A stretch of DNA of 64,000 nucleotides from Dryomyza anilis (taxonomy: Eukaryota > Arthropoda > Insecta > Diptera > Dryomyzidae). The notes under the pieces were generated by a model that ran no database searches, was not told the origin of the DNA, and saw nothing but the letters and a program-made list of their open reading frames with translations. A program made the translations under genes and the position numbers. Below are positions 33,970 through 44,603 of the stretch, piece after piece. The stretch is taken from assembly GCA_951804985.1 (NCBI GenBank), contig OX638132.1, positions 90,772,696 through 90,836,695 on the forward strand, written 5' to 3'. Numbering within the stretch: the first letter of the stretch is position 1; each line of letters begins with the position of its first letter.

Positions 33970-34285
33970 AAATAATAATAATAATAGTTTGGCACTACAG
34001 TCCTGTAAGAACTTCGGCCGAGCTCTCTCACCATTTTGAGCTGTGCGTGTTATATTTGTACTCAGAGTGGTGGGACCTACAGTTTTTAGCGCCGAATACG
34101 AACGGCGGCTGAGAGCTTTTCATAGGCAATGGTTTTACTCTCGTAGGTTTGCCATTTACTGCCGAGAGGAAGCGCGGTGTAGAAAAATGTTTCTATGAAA
34201 AGATGTTGTTAGGCCCAGTCCAGACTTGAACCGGGGGTCTTTCGGCTCGCAGTCCAACGCACTAACCACTGAGCTACCGCGGCTA
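33970..34285 (-). mobile_element. SINE-1 copy 6, full length
   Basis: Reverse orientation: (AAT)n tail at 33970-33985, TAGTTTGGCACTACAGTCCT, full body, and GAGCTACCGCGGCTA at the head end. The B box on the minus strand reads GGTTCAAGTCT. It is one of the better preserved copies. No certain TSD was read. Confidence 0.92.
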
Positions 34286-34600
34286 TGTATGTAATAATAT
34301 ATAAACATAAGTTATGAAATGCATACCCAAATAATTTTAGAAATTTTGATTTAGAAGTAATAGCCGGCAAATGTATAATTGCAATAATCAATATGTTGCC
34401 TGCATAAAGATTTTTCTTAGCATGCATACAATTTATAAATGCAAATATATTATGTTTGCAGCAAACATATTTTTTCTTTGCGTGTACTAAACCATTTCCA
34501 AGACTAATTCAAAAAAAGATTAATTGAAATTGCGAAATTTCATTTGAAAATCAAAACTTATTTTAAATCTTGGAAATTATTGTTCATATAAATTATTAAT

Positions 34601-34839
34601 ATATCGTCGGTGATACTGCAAAATCGAATACCTCTTACAAAATGAATTTTACAGAAGAAACAAAAATATTTTCAGTCTTAATTCTGCACTTATTTCATAC
34701 AAAATTAAGTATGTCATAAATTATAATGGCATTTATCTAATTTATCCGATCAACATATCATACAAAACACGATTATAACACAAAATTAGGTGTAATTTTC
34801 ACATGCAGTTAGACGGTTTTGCAGTATCACCGACGATAT
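34601..34839 (+). mobile_element. GATAC-MITE copy 3 (best ends)
   Basis: Ends ATATCGTCGGTGATACTGCA and the exact complement TGCAGTATCACCGACGATAT. The interior GAATTTTACAGAAGAAACAA and TTATCCGATCAACATATCAT matches the other copies. TSD not certain. Confidence 0.9.
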
Positions 34840-34936
34840 TATAATTTGCCTACACAATTTGTTTACTTAGTTCGATTTCACAGTGAAGACCACATATCAA
34901 AAAAACATTTCTATTTAGGAATGGTCTCCAGATTTA

Positions 34937-35175
34937 GGGTGTGTGCGAATTCTACTAAATTGCTGACTAAACTAAATTTTGTCGGTAATGCAGTGTTCGA
35001 CTTTTCAATTTAGCAAATTTTCGAGCAGTCTAAATTGAACTAAAAATGACAGCAAACAGACCTATGATAATCGATTGATTATGGACTTGAACAATTACCG
35101 GTTACCGAATGGCGATCGAATGAAAAATCGTTCAATTTAGTTTAGTCAGCAATTTAGTCGAATTCGCACACACCC
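34937..35175. mobile_element. GGGTGTGTGCG MITE copy 1 (239 bp), TSD TTA
   Basis: Inverted termini GGGTGTGTGCGAATTC and GAATTCGCACACACCC, followed inward by TAAATTGCTGACTAAACTAA and its mirror. The flanking trinucleotide is TTA on both sides (34934-34936 and 35176-35178). A 3-bp TWA target with G-rich ends is characteristic of PIF/Harbinger elements; the assignment is inferred. Other copies: 44292 and 50633. Confidence 0.8.
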
Positions 35176-35307
35176 TTAACATTCAGAAATATTGACTGAA
35201 TGAGTATCTGATGTTCACAGAAGATAATTTGTATCGTTTTATTGTTGTGTTAAAGAAAATTTTTAAAACAACGTGCTGGAATAATTATTACCATCAAAAG
35301 ATATATT

Positions 35308-36482
35308 AAAACCAGTTGGGAAAGTTAGATCACAATGGAAATTTTAAAGTAGGTGTTATTATGATAGTTAGGATTTTCAAAATTATAGTCGGTCTAAGCC
35401 GACTATAAATACCCTACACATATGTGTGGTAACCATTCAAAGTGGTATATAGGTCACCAGGGTATACGAATCCTGAAAATAACTACAAACTTTCCATCCT
35501 TGAAGAATTTTCTTTCATTTGATACCCATATTTACAAATGGGTAGGTGTACCGAATTTCGATTTTTTTTTTTGGGAACCACTCGTCGGAAAACATTATTT
35601 TTATGTATTTAAGCATGATGTCAATATATATTTGACCAAAAAAGTTTACCTAAGCACGTATATAGTAAAATTCACTAGTAGATGTATGTTTTACATGCGG
35701 TATTTGAACATAAGTTGTCGGTTCTCAGGTCACAATAGACCGATCATGTCAATTTTCTTGTTCAGACAGTTTATATATGTATATAAGTAATCTAAATCTA
35801 AAGTTTCATTGCTCTAGCTCTTCTACTTTTTCTGTACTCGTGATTTCAACAGACATACAGAAGGACAGACGGCCATCGCTAAATCGACTCAGGAAGTCAT
35901 GCCGATCAAGAATATATATACTTTTCCATCCCTAGTAGAAATTTTTGGTAGGGCCATGGTCATGAAGTCATTATTTGAGATCATGTCATTATTTGAGATG
36001 ATCGGGATATGATGAGGCCCATAATGTCCTTGTAACGCAGTGCCCTGATCAAGTACTCACCTCATGCAATGATCATGTACTGATCGGGTAATTCCCCATA
36101 TCATTATTTATCTGACCATTTCCATGTTAAAACATGAGAATACGAAAGCACTACAAATACCCGATGAAATAAAATATCATACCTCATTGAAACCTGATCA
36201 TTGCCCGATGAAAATGTCTTTATGAGGAACAACTAATGTAGCTTTGATCGGGACCATTGGCTGTTTAGATAATGTAAACTCTGCTATGGTGAGCATGATA
36301 AGGGCATGACAAGGCAATGATCATATTTGCTCTAATAGGGGTTACCTGACAAAACACCGATCATTTCCCGATGGCGCATCGGGCAAATTTCCACTAGGGA
36401 TACCGGAGATACTTTTTTCAGGGTGTTACAAACGGCGTACCAAACTGAATATACCCTTTCACTCTTAGTGTAGGGTATAAAT
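35308..36482 (+). mobile_element. Mini-me/DINE-like element, family B, copy B2, split by a CCCTAG MITE
   Basis: Starts AAACCAGTTGGGAAAGTTAG and contains the 5' hairpin TAGTCGGTCTAAGCCGACTA and a short GACA microsatellite (35846-35872). It ends GTGTAGGGTATAA. A 470-bp MITE interrupts the conserved CTTTTCCATACCGGAG block at 35930. The 122-codon frame across 35422-35790 is a by-product of this repeat. Confidence 0.85.
35930..36399. mobile_element. CCCTAG MITE copy 2 (470 bp), 2-bp TSD AT
   Basis: Ends CCCTAGTAGAAATTT and AAATTTCCACTAGGG. The host block CCATACCGG is split into CCAT and ATACCGG, proving the 2-bp duplication AT. The interior is rich in CCCGAT and GATCGGG motifs. No ORF. Confidence 0.92.
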
Positions 36483-38574
36483 ATCGAATCGATATTATTT
36501 ATAGGTTCAAATTCTTGTTCTCGATTATAAATATACGTAAATGATAGGATTTTCAAGAAAAACAAACCTTTCTAGAATTATATCCTAGAATTTGGTTATT
36601 ATAGATATCAGGTTGATATCGAAAAAGTTATTTTATATTTGATAAACAAATTTTATTATTTAATTTCCACAGAACACACAATTCCAGTCGGATGATTCGG
36701 TTTAAGAACCTCTTTTGTAAATTGGTCCTGAAATTTTTTCAATCATTTGCAGAAGTAACAAGGTGTAATGTACTATTGGACTATTGCTCTCACTTTGCAC
36801 ATATCGTATAACCGAAACTCGTCGCACTTTCACTACCCTTTAACCTTACCGATTAATACAAATAGACCCTTTGTAACCCTTATTCTTTTTACGTTTCTTT
36901 AAGCGGCACATGATGCATATTATGTCAGATAAACGTGTAAAGTGTGTTTTGCAGCTGAGTTACACACGTGACACGCCCTCCATACGTAAAAAAATAAAAG
37001 AATGATGATCGATTGATTTGTAAGGATTTGATTTCGTTTGCTTCGAAGGTGTAGTAAATGTATGAAAGTAAAAGGAAACAGGATACGTTGTCAGCTGCGT
37101 TGTTTTGACTACTTATTTTTAGAAATTTTTGTTAAAAGAAATTTTAAGAAAACACCTATTTTTTTAAGATTACAAAATAGTAAAAAAAATGAAAGGCTTG
37201 TCAAGCCTTTGACAGCTGTTAAATATACGCGTGTCCTCAAAGTATTTAATAATACACGGCACATTAAAATAATATGACCTTTGTCTAGATTTTGGCACAT
37301 GCCAGTATTTTTTTAATTCAAAATTTAATATGATTTTTTTACCTATAAATATACATTTTTTGAGCTATAATTTAAAGACTTGAAATATTTATTATTTCCG
37401 GCAGTCTGTGTTTTTGTAGTTTTTTTGATATTTCGCTAATGCCAAAGTTCAGTGAACTCGCCTCGCTGTACCACACATGATCTTTGATCGATATCCTTGA
37501 ACTTGAGCGACAACACAGCGCTTCATTTAATATAATTTTTTTTTTTTTTTTTTGTATTTCTACCACTTAAATATTTTTCCAATAATCTAGTTTCGTTCAA
37601 TGGTCATCAACAGACAAACAAACCAAAAACACAAATAAAAAGAAAAAAAATTTCAACAAAGACAGAATTTGGCAAAAGGTCTTAGTTTTTGTGTCCTTTT
37701 CGTGGATACGCTGCTTCTTATACATGTTTTTTTCTGATGCTTTACCATTTTTTGTGCCACTGGCTGTCGGCACCCTCACAAAATATTTGTGTCCAATCTT
37801 AGAGCCGACATTTAGAGTTTGCCGCTTATTTTATAATCAACGTTTGTTGCCATTTATTTACTTTTATTTTATTTCTCAGTGACCAAATGAAAAAACCTTT
37901 TTTTTTTCAAGGCGTCTTTAGTTTTTGAAGCCACAACTTTCTGTATATATTTTTCTATATTTGTGGTTATTCATCTAACATATAATTTAATGCTTTTTAT
38001 ATTGATATCAAAGAGCATTTATTTTCATTTAAACGCCAATTTCTCGCATTTATTTGAAACCGTCCATTTGGCCAAATAAAATGCTTAAAATGATCAATGA
38101 CTGGTTTCATCCATCATGCATCGTTGTTGCAATTTAATAAATTATATAATATTTTATATGTAATTCCTTGAAAGAAGAAGTTGGCGCAGAAATTCTTTTG
38201 TTGCATGCAACAATGCGCAGCCGCCGCTACCGTCTCGCATCAAACATGCCCTGCATATATTAAAGAAATATTAAAAATAATTGTTGGGATTTAATCAAGG
38301 CTGTAATTTGCCAAGAAGCCATGAAAACCAAAAATAAAATAATCGACATTCAAATTCTTGAGTCTGTTGCAATAGCAAACTAGGTCTTTATGAATTTTTA
38401 TTTAATATTTTCATTAAGTCAATATATGAGGTGTATTTAACAGTTTCAGTTCTTCCAGTAACATTGTTCTGCAGATTTTACAACCATATAAAAGTAGACC
38501 GTTGCCGCCCATTTTTAATTACAGATAACGTGGGATAATCTGCGTTCTATGTTTCATTGATCTACGTTTTATGG
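36483..38574. other. Long, apparently single-copy AT-rich stretch
   Basis: No recognised repeat or gene. 36780-37000 and 38180-38260 are less AT-rich and not repeated in the window (TGCGCAGCCGCCGCTACCG at 38216). Several open frames of 60-80 codons occur, but they overlap on both strands and have low-complexity T- or K-rich content. Regulatory or exonic sequence cannot be excluded. Confidence 0.45.
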
Positions 38575-38722
38575 TTTTCCAGTAATCGTGATTTCAGACT
38601 GATATCGCGTAATCGACTTAAATGTTGCTTATTAAGAATTTCCATACTGTCTTCTTCTAGGTGTTACAAACGGAAGACCAATGTGAATATATCCTTTCAC
38701 TTTTAGTATAGGATATACCAAT
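38575..38722 (+). mobile_element. Mini-me/DINE-like family B, 3' remnant
   Basis: GTGATTTCAGACTGATATCG, a lost microsatellite, AGGTGTTACAAACGG, TATCCTTTCACTTTTAGTAT and AGGATATACC match the 3' part of family B with many substitutions. Confidence 0.6.
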
Positions 38723-38813
38723 TGAATGATTCAATTTGTATTACCTATATACAATTCCTACATTCGCTAAGATTAAAAAATTATATACTTTGATTTTTTG
38801 GAAGATGTTCCGA

Positions 38814-39047
38814 CTTTCGATTAAATTAAAATCGAATTTCCTATAAAATTTGTAAACAAACTTTTTTGAATTCGATGTCACAATACAATAAAAATATTTT
38901 CCCAACGAATTGAAATCATTCAAGTCAAAGCAAAGGGATTTAATTCATTGAAAAAGAAATGCTTCAACTGAAACATTGAATTCAAAACCGTTTACAAATT
39001 ACTTATATATGAAGTTCGATTGGAATTCTATCGAAAACCGAAACATG
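38814..39047. mobile_element. CATGTTCCGAC MITE copy 1 (degenerate)
   Basis: Left ATGTTCCGACTTTCGATTAA and right ...TATCGAAAACCGAAACATG correspond to the cleaner copy at 42610-42805. Interior TTGAATTCGATGTCACAATAC is shared. Confidence 0.65.
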
Positions 39048-39130
39048 ATCGATAGGATCTTTTATTTTTGAAAGATAATCATCAAAAAGGTGTAGTTTAA
39101 ACCAGAGCTGTAAAGGTTGGATTACGATTA

Positions 39131-40010
39131 CTTACACCAAATCGACCAGCGGTTGGAACTCATTTTCTTCGATTTCAATGAAATTTGCACAACTTATAAA
39201 GGGTTCGAGATATGCATTGATCAATTTTTGTTTTATTTTTTCGCCCACTACTTCCAGAGATACAGGGGTTCAAATTAACAAAAAATGGGCCAAAAATCAT
39301 ATGGTTTCAATATCTCTTAAAGCTGAAATATCTGAAACTCCATTGATGGCTCGTTTTAAAGCTAATAGAACAAGCTTTTATACCAATTAAGTTGTAACTT
39401 CTAAACTTAATTATGTGGCCCGTGGTAATTATCCTTGCACTTCAAAATTGATGTCCTTAAAAAGGACCCTTTTCAAAGTTATGAAAAAAATCACATATTT
39501 TGGTTGATTTAATATAAATGTTCATGCTAAATTTCAAGATGGTATGGATGGTGCCATCAAAAGCATCATATTTTAAAAATATTTTTTTTTAATTTTTACA
39601 CATTTTTTTGTATTGAAAAAAAAAAATTTAAAAAGTAAAATTTGCAATAATTTTTCAATGATATTGTAACTCTGATGTCGTCAGCTTCATCAAATTGTCT
39701 CTAGTTATTGAGATATATACCATTTTTCGAAAATCGTAAAAACTATATGACAAAATAAATATCTCAAAAAATAGATTGAATATGATAAAACTGACTTTAT
39801 TTTAGAAATAAGCGTTACATATATATTCAGGAAATATTACAACTTTTACTGTAGAAAAAAAAATTTTTTTCTATACAATTAATAAATAAAAATTTAGAAA
39901 ATTATTTTTTAAAATATGATGCCATCAAAATACCATCTTGAAATTTTGCATGAACATTTATAATAAATTGACGAAAACTTAGGATTAGTATAAAATAACT
40001 AATAAAAAAT
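39131..40010. mobile_element. Palindromic element P, left arm and centre
   Basis: ACACCAAATCGACCAGCGGT starts the left arm. CTTCCAGAGATACAGGGGTT, GGCCCGTGGTAATTATCCTT and the mirrored ATACCATCTTGAAATTTTGC of the right half follow. It ends abruptly where a mini-me-like 3' fragment begins. Confidence 0.75.
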
Positions 40011-40028
40011 TTTGAAAAATAAAAGTGG

Positions 40029-40163
40029 ACGCTAAACGGACTCGGGTAGTTATGCTGATCAATAATATATATACTTTACCATACCGGCCACACCTCCTAA
40101 GGGGCGTTACAATATCTGCACAAACTTAATATACCCTGTACCTCATAGGTGTAGGGTATAAAA
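40029..40163 (+). mobile_element. Mini-me/DINE-like family A, 3' fragment A4
   Basis: CTAAACGGACTCGGGTAGTT, GATCAATAATATATATACTT and the TATACCCTGTACCTCATAGG 3' hairpin are present. The rest of the element is absent, and its left boundary is fused to P. Confidence 0.75.
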
Positions 40164-40199
40164 ATATGCATTATCAACACTGTACAAATTGTGAAAATG

Positions 40200-41022
40200 T
40201 GTGGGAAAGTTAGGTCACATGGGGCGGATTTTTATAGTCGGTCGGGCCCGGTTATGGAATACCCTACACCTTTGGTGGGGATATTAATGTGGGATATTTA
40301 ATTGCATACCTTAATTTTAAAGATTTTAATTATGCTGAACCTCCCCACCCTCAGAATATTATTCACATATCAGAAATTGACGTCTTATATCCCCATAAAT
40401 TTAAAAATTAATAAATTTATATAAAAGTATAAAAAACTAATAAAAAAAATAGAAACAGATAATTGGGCGGACAACGTCTATATTTAAAATTTTGAAAGGC
40501 TAATATTTCATAGATTTGATTTTAATAATTTACGGATCAAATTTTCACTAAAAACCCCGGGAAATAATGAAAAAAAAAGTGGGCGCATCGCGCCCATTTT
40601 TGGATCACATATTTTTAGGCGAATTATAACAATACGTTTTAAATTTTATACCTATATCTTGAATACTTTTCGAGTTATTAGTTCCTAAAGAGTTACAAAA
40701 AAGTGACTTGTATGGGAGTTGTGCGTGTCCGTTGACCGATTTGGCTCATTTTCAAACGCAGTTCTTACTTTTGGCTAAAATATAATAATACGAAATTTTA
40801 TCGCATTCTGATCAGTATTTCTCAAGTTATTCTGTATTCGGACAGCAAGACATCAAGACGGACAGACAGACGGACATGACTAAACGGACATGGCTAAACG
40901 GACTCGGGTAGTGATGCTGATCAAGAATATATATACTTTTCCATACCGGACACGCCTCCTAAGGGGCGTTACAATATATGCACAAAGTTAATATACCCTG
41001 TACCTCATAGGTGTAGAGTATA
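40200..41022 (+). mobile_element. Mini-me/DINE-like element, family A, copy A3
   Basis: Starts GTGGGAAAGTTAGGTCACAT, lacking a few 5' bases, and has the full body and GACGGACAGACAGACGGACA microsatellite. A local duplication of ACATGGCTAAACGGAC-like sequence occurs at 40874-40905. It ends with a 3' hairpin whose last arm is mutated (GTGTAGAGTATAA). It lies only 37 bp from A4. Confidence 0.85.
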
Positions 41023-41132
41023 ATTACTGAAAATAGTAGTAAATACTGCATCTTTTCAGTACAATTTTTTCTGTTTAAAGAGCATATTTTTAAAAGAAGA
41101 GCATATCGAAAAAATTTGTAATTTTGATAGTT

Positions 41133-41412
41133 AGTTTGGGCTATACACCTCTTCGTAGTCCACTCGGCTCTCAATAGAACCACGCATTATAGAGATAATT
41201 CGTTCTTCAGTCGTACGATTCGTTTGTGGAACAATCTCCCTGCGTCCGTTTTCCCGACATTTTTGATATTGGCAAGTTCAAAACAAACATTCACCTACAC
41301 TACTCTATCTTTCCCCCCTCCTTTTAACCTATCATCCCTTCTTACGATCAACACTGTGCTTTGCATGTATATGGGGCATACCCTGAGCGTTGAATAATAA
41401 GTAAAAAAAAAA
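41133..41412 (+). pseudogene. 3' fragment of a non-LTR retrotransposon, copy 2
   Basis: The frame SFFSRTIRLWNNLPASVFP matches the ORF2 C-terminus at 26777 and keeps the LPASVFP segment missing there. Downstream the 3' UTR-like sequence (CTATCTTTCCCCCCTCCTTT, ACCTATCATCCCTTCTTACG, GATCAACACTGTGCTTTGCA) ends at a poly-A run (41402-41412). It is 5' truncated and not coding-competent. The RLWN motif places it with Jockey/CR1/I-type LINEs; the exact clade is not resolved. Confidence 0.82.
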
Positions 41413-41946
41413 AGAATGAGTTTTTGAGATATTTTACGACTCTTTTTCCATGGACTTTCAGAGCTGCATATTTCGTAATATGTAAGAATCACATACATAT
41501 ACGATAACTAGTCGAGATATAGAAAAATACATATACAATAACTAGTATTCATGGTAGCGAATGCATTTTTTATTTCATTAATATATAAGCTTAAGTCCCA
41601 ATTCACAAGAACTAGATTAAATTTCTGTGGATTGTAGGAGTTTTTTGCAGAATTGATCATCGTTTTAACGGGAAAATTTACCAACTGTCTGTGTTCGTTT
41701 TTTTATGAAATAGATACCTTTATACCGGTCTGCAGATATCTATTATTAGACCCCAGGAATATGACAGTTCATATAATTTTCCATAAAATAATCAATATCA
41801 ATTCATTTAAAGGTTTTATTCTAATTTAAAATGATACTATGAGAGATTTTAATGACAATTCAAATTTATATAATTTAAATTTGATGATACTCGGGCATTT
41901 GAAATGCAAATAAAAGCTGTAAACGACTTGATATTGGACAAACGTT
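41413..41946. other. AT-rich stretch, no feature recognised
   Basis: A short local direct repeat ACATATACRATAACTAGT occurs at 41493-41545. Nothing else is supported. Confidence 0.4.
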
Positions 41947-41954
41947 CTCATATT

Positions 41955-42137
41955 AATTTTTTTTTTAATATCTACTAAGATCCACAGCACTCAGACAGAC
42001 TATATCCATTGTACTGTGAAATCTATTCCCTACAATTTAGTGGTTAATATCACCACGAGCGCCCATGCCCAAGCCGGGATTCGAACCCGAGACCTTCAGA
42101 ATGCAAGTCCAGCGCGCTACCTCTGGACTGCTGAGTC
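41955..42137 (-). mobile_element. SINE-2 copy 2, with 8-bp TSD
   Basis: Read on the minus strand: a tRNA-like head with B box GGTTCGAATCC, body and poly-A tail, as at 15953. The direct repeat CTCATATT flanks it (41947-41954 and 42138-42145), consistent with LINE-mediated insertion. Confidence 0.9.
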
Positions 42138-42145
42138 CTCATATT

Positions 42146-42609
42146 CATACTCAACTATAAAGTACATCCAATATTTTTCAAATGTTCGACCAAAAATATA
42201 TGTTTTATAATATGAAAATATAATATGCACTTGCATTTCAAATGCATTTAAAAACCATAAACGAATTAATGATTCTCAGAATTATCCCCTAGATTTTTGT
42301 AGAACGGGTTTATATATATTTGTGAATGTTTGTATGAATCGAAATTATTATAGAACAGAGAATTTAATGAGTTTCTGCTAAGCGTTATATTTCTACATTT
42401 TAAATTGTGAAGTCAATTGTAACCGTGGAAGAATTGTCTGAAAAAGAATAGTCAGGAATTTTGTTTTTTTTGTACATTTATAACTCGAAAAAATAAAATT
42501 CGTATTAAAGCACGGAATTTTACTTTGTACGTTTCACTGAAATAAGTTTAAGCTACTTATTAAAGACTAAATGACCCTTTAAAATTGTGTATATTAGAAT
42601 ATATTCGGT
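42146..42609. other. AT-rich stretch, no feature recognised
   Basis: No supported structure. Confidence 0.4.
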
Positions 42610-42805
42610 CATGTTCCGACTTTCGATCGAATTTTAATCGAATTTCATATACAAACTGTTTTGAATTCGATGTCTCAGTGCAATTTTTCAAATGAATTCA
42701 ATTCGTTTACTTTTACTTGAACGATTTGTATGAAAAATAATTTTTTGTATTGTGGCATCGTTGTTCAGAAATTTTATATAAAGTTCGATCGAAAGTCGGA
42801 ACATG
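42610..42805. mobile_element. CATGTTCCGAC MITE copy 2 (196 bp)
   Basis: Perfect inverted termini CATGTTCCGACTTTCGATCG and CGATCGAAAGTCGGAACATG. The interior is AT-rich with partial symmetry (TTGAATTCGATGTC, AATGAATTCAATTCG). The second copy is at 38814. TSD uncertain, superfamily unknown. Confidence 0.88.
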
Positions 42806-42956
42806 ATCGATATTTTCATTTTTATTTTTAATTATAATTTTGCGGTTTTCTATTATTTCACAATTTTGTTATTGAAGTTAATTTACAAAATATTCTTGAT
42901 AAACATTTTTTTTTAAATTTAAATAACTCAAAGAAATATGTATACTCCCTAGTAGA

Positions 42957-43308
42957 AATTTGCCCGATGGGAAAATGATCGGGTTTTCGTTGGGTAAGCC
43001 CTATTAGAGAAAATATGATCATTGCCTTTGCATGCCCTTATCATGCTTACCATAGCAGGGTTTACATTATCTAAACAATCAATGTTCATAACGAAATTAG
43101 CATCATTATGCTCGGGCTCAAACAAGGCAATTGTCGGGTAAATATTAAAATGGGGAATTGCCCGATCAGTACATGATCATGGCCTGAGGTCAATACATGA
43201 TTAGGACACTGCGTTACAAGGACATTATGGGCCTCGTCATATCCCGATCATCTCAAATAATGACATGATCACTTCATGACCATGGCCCTACCAAAATTTC
43301 TACTAGGG
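42957..43308. mobile_element. CCCTAG MITE copy 3 (352 bp), 2-bp TSD CT
   Basis: Ends CCCTAGTAGAAATTTGCCCG and ...AAAATTTCTACTAGGG, inverted relative to 35930. Flanked by CT on both sides (42955-42956 and 43309-43310). Confidence 0.9.
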
Positions 43309-43310
43309 CT

Positions 43311-44288
43311 GTCCTTGATTATAAAACGTCCTTGGCGTTTATAATTTTGCAAACACTTTCAATTAAGCAATTCTTGCAAATATTTGCACAAGGACATTTT
43401 CACAAATACCTTGATATCCTTGAATCGTTAGTTTATCATTTATTTGACACTAAGCCGCAATTTAGGTATATTTTGAAATGTACTTCTTCTCTTGAATGCT
43501 TTGCGCAATTGTGTGGCGTGATAAAACTATACAAAAATTCTTTGCCTCTTGAGCTCATGCTGATTTAAAAATATTGTTATATGAAAGCGCAGTTATGAAA
43601 TTGTTTTTGTTTACAAAATATAGATGAAAATATTTTATGACAGGACCTCCGTGTGTTTGGTGTTTGGTGTGTCTCGTGCGCTCAGGAGGTCATCCTGTTT
43701 TCGCAGTAATTGGCATTGTTTTATCTTTATATGTTTTATTATCTTTGGTGTGTTAAAGGACACTTTTTGAAATGGTCTAACATTGTTTTTGAAGTAGGTT
43801 TTGTTGTGCGGCGGCTAGTATTAATAACAAAAAAAAAATCATATGCGATGCATTTTTGATTTTTTAAGTGTGCAGCGCAGTTTGAGTTTTATAATATTTC
43901 TCACCAATAGCGACAAAAATGGGTTAACCGCTGTGTTTATAGATGGTATTGCGATAACCATGTCACTCGAATGCAATTTAAGTGTAAATCTTAAAATATT
44001 AATTTATAGTTTTTTTTTTCAAGTATATCTCTGCACAGCATGGTGTAGTTTCTAAATTTGTATTTGTATTTAATATTTATATTTTGTCGTGGTAGTAGTA
44101 GTTTTGAATTTTTAATAAAAGAAATATTACTTTACTTTTATAATTAGTAAAATTATTTGATGCATAAAGAAGTTATTGAAATTGTCAATTTGGTTACCAA
44201 AACATGAACTTGATGGTGCATATTAATATAATAAAATTAGTTTTGACATTAAAACAATTATGTTTAATTTTTTGGGGAAAAGTAGTTG
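43311..44288. other. Apparently single-copy stretch, no gene recognised
   Basis: The frame 43332-43568 (78 codons, plus strand) reads mixed amino-acid content without a domain I know. 43650-43720 is less AT-rich. No supported gene. Confidence 0.4.
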
Positions 44289-44291
44289 TTG

Positions 44292-44513
44292 GGGTGTGTG
44301 CGAATTCGAATAAATTGCTGACTAAACTAAATTGAACGGCATTTCATTCAATCACAATTCGGAAACCGATAATACTTAAAGTTCATAATCAATTTAATAT
44401 TATATGTCTGATCAATTTAGTCTGATCGAAAGTTTGCTAAATTGAAAAGTCGAACACTGCATTACCGACAAAACTTGGTTTAGTCAGTCATTTAGTCGAA
44501 TTCGCACACACAC
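44292..44513. mobile_element. GGGTGTGTGCG MITE copy 2
   Basis: Ends GGGTGTGTGCGAATTCGA and TCGAATTCGCACACACAC. The interior matches 34937-35175 in opposite orientation. Flanking trinucleotides are TTG and TTA, so the TSD has changed at one base. Confidence 0.8.
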
Positions 44514-44603
44514 TTAATAACATAATAAGAAAATTCTTTGTATGTGGTCAAAATCAGCACTCTAATGTTTTACAGTGGGTTTAGTTCAGTGATATCAATA
44601 CTA

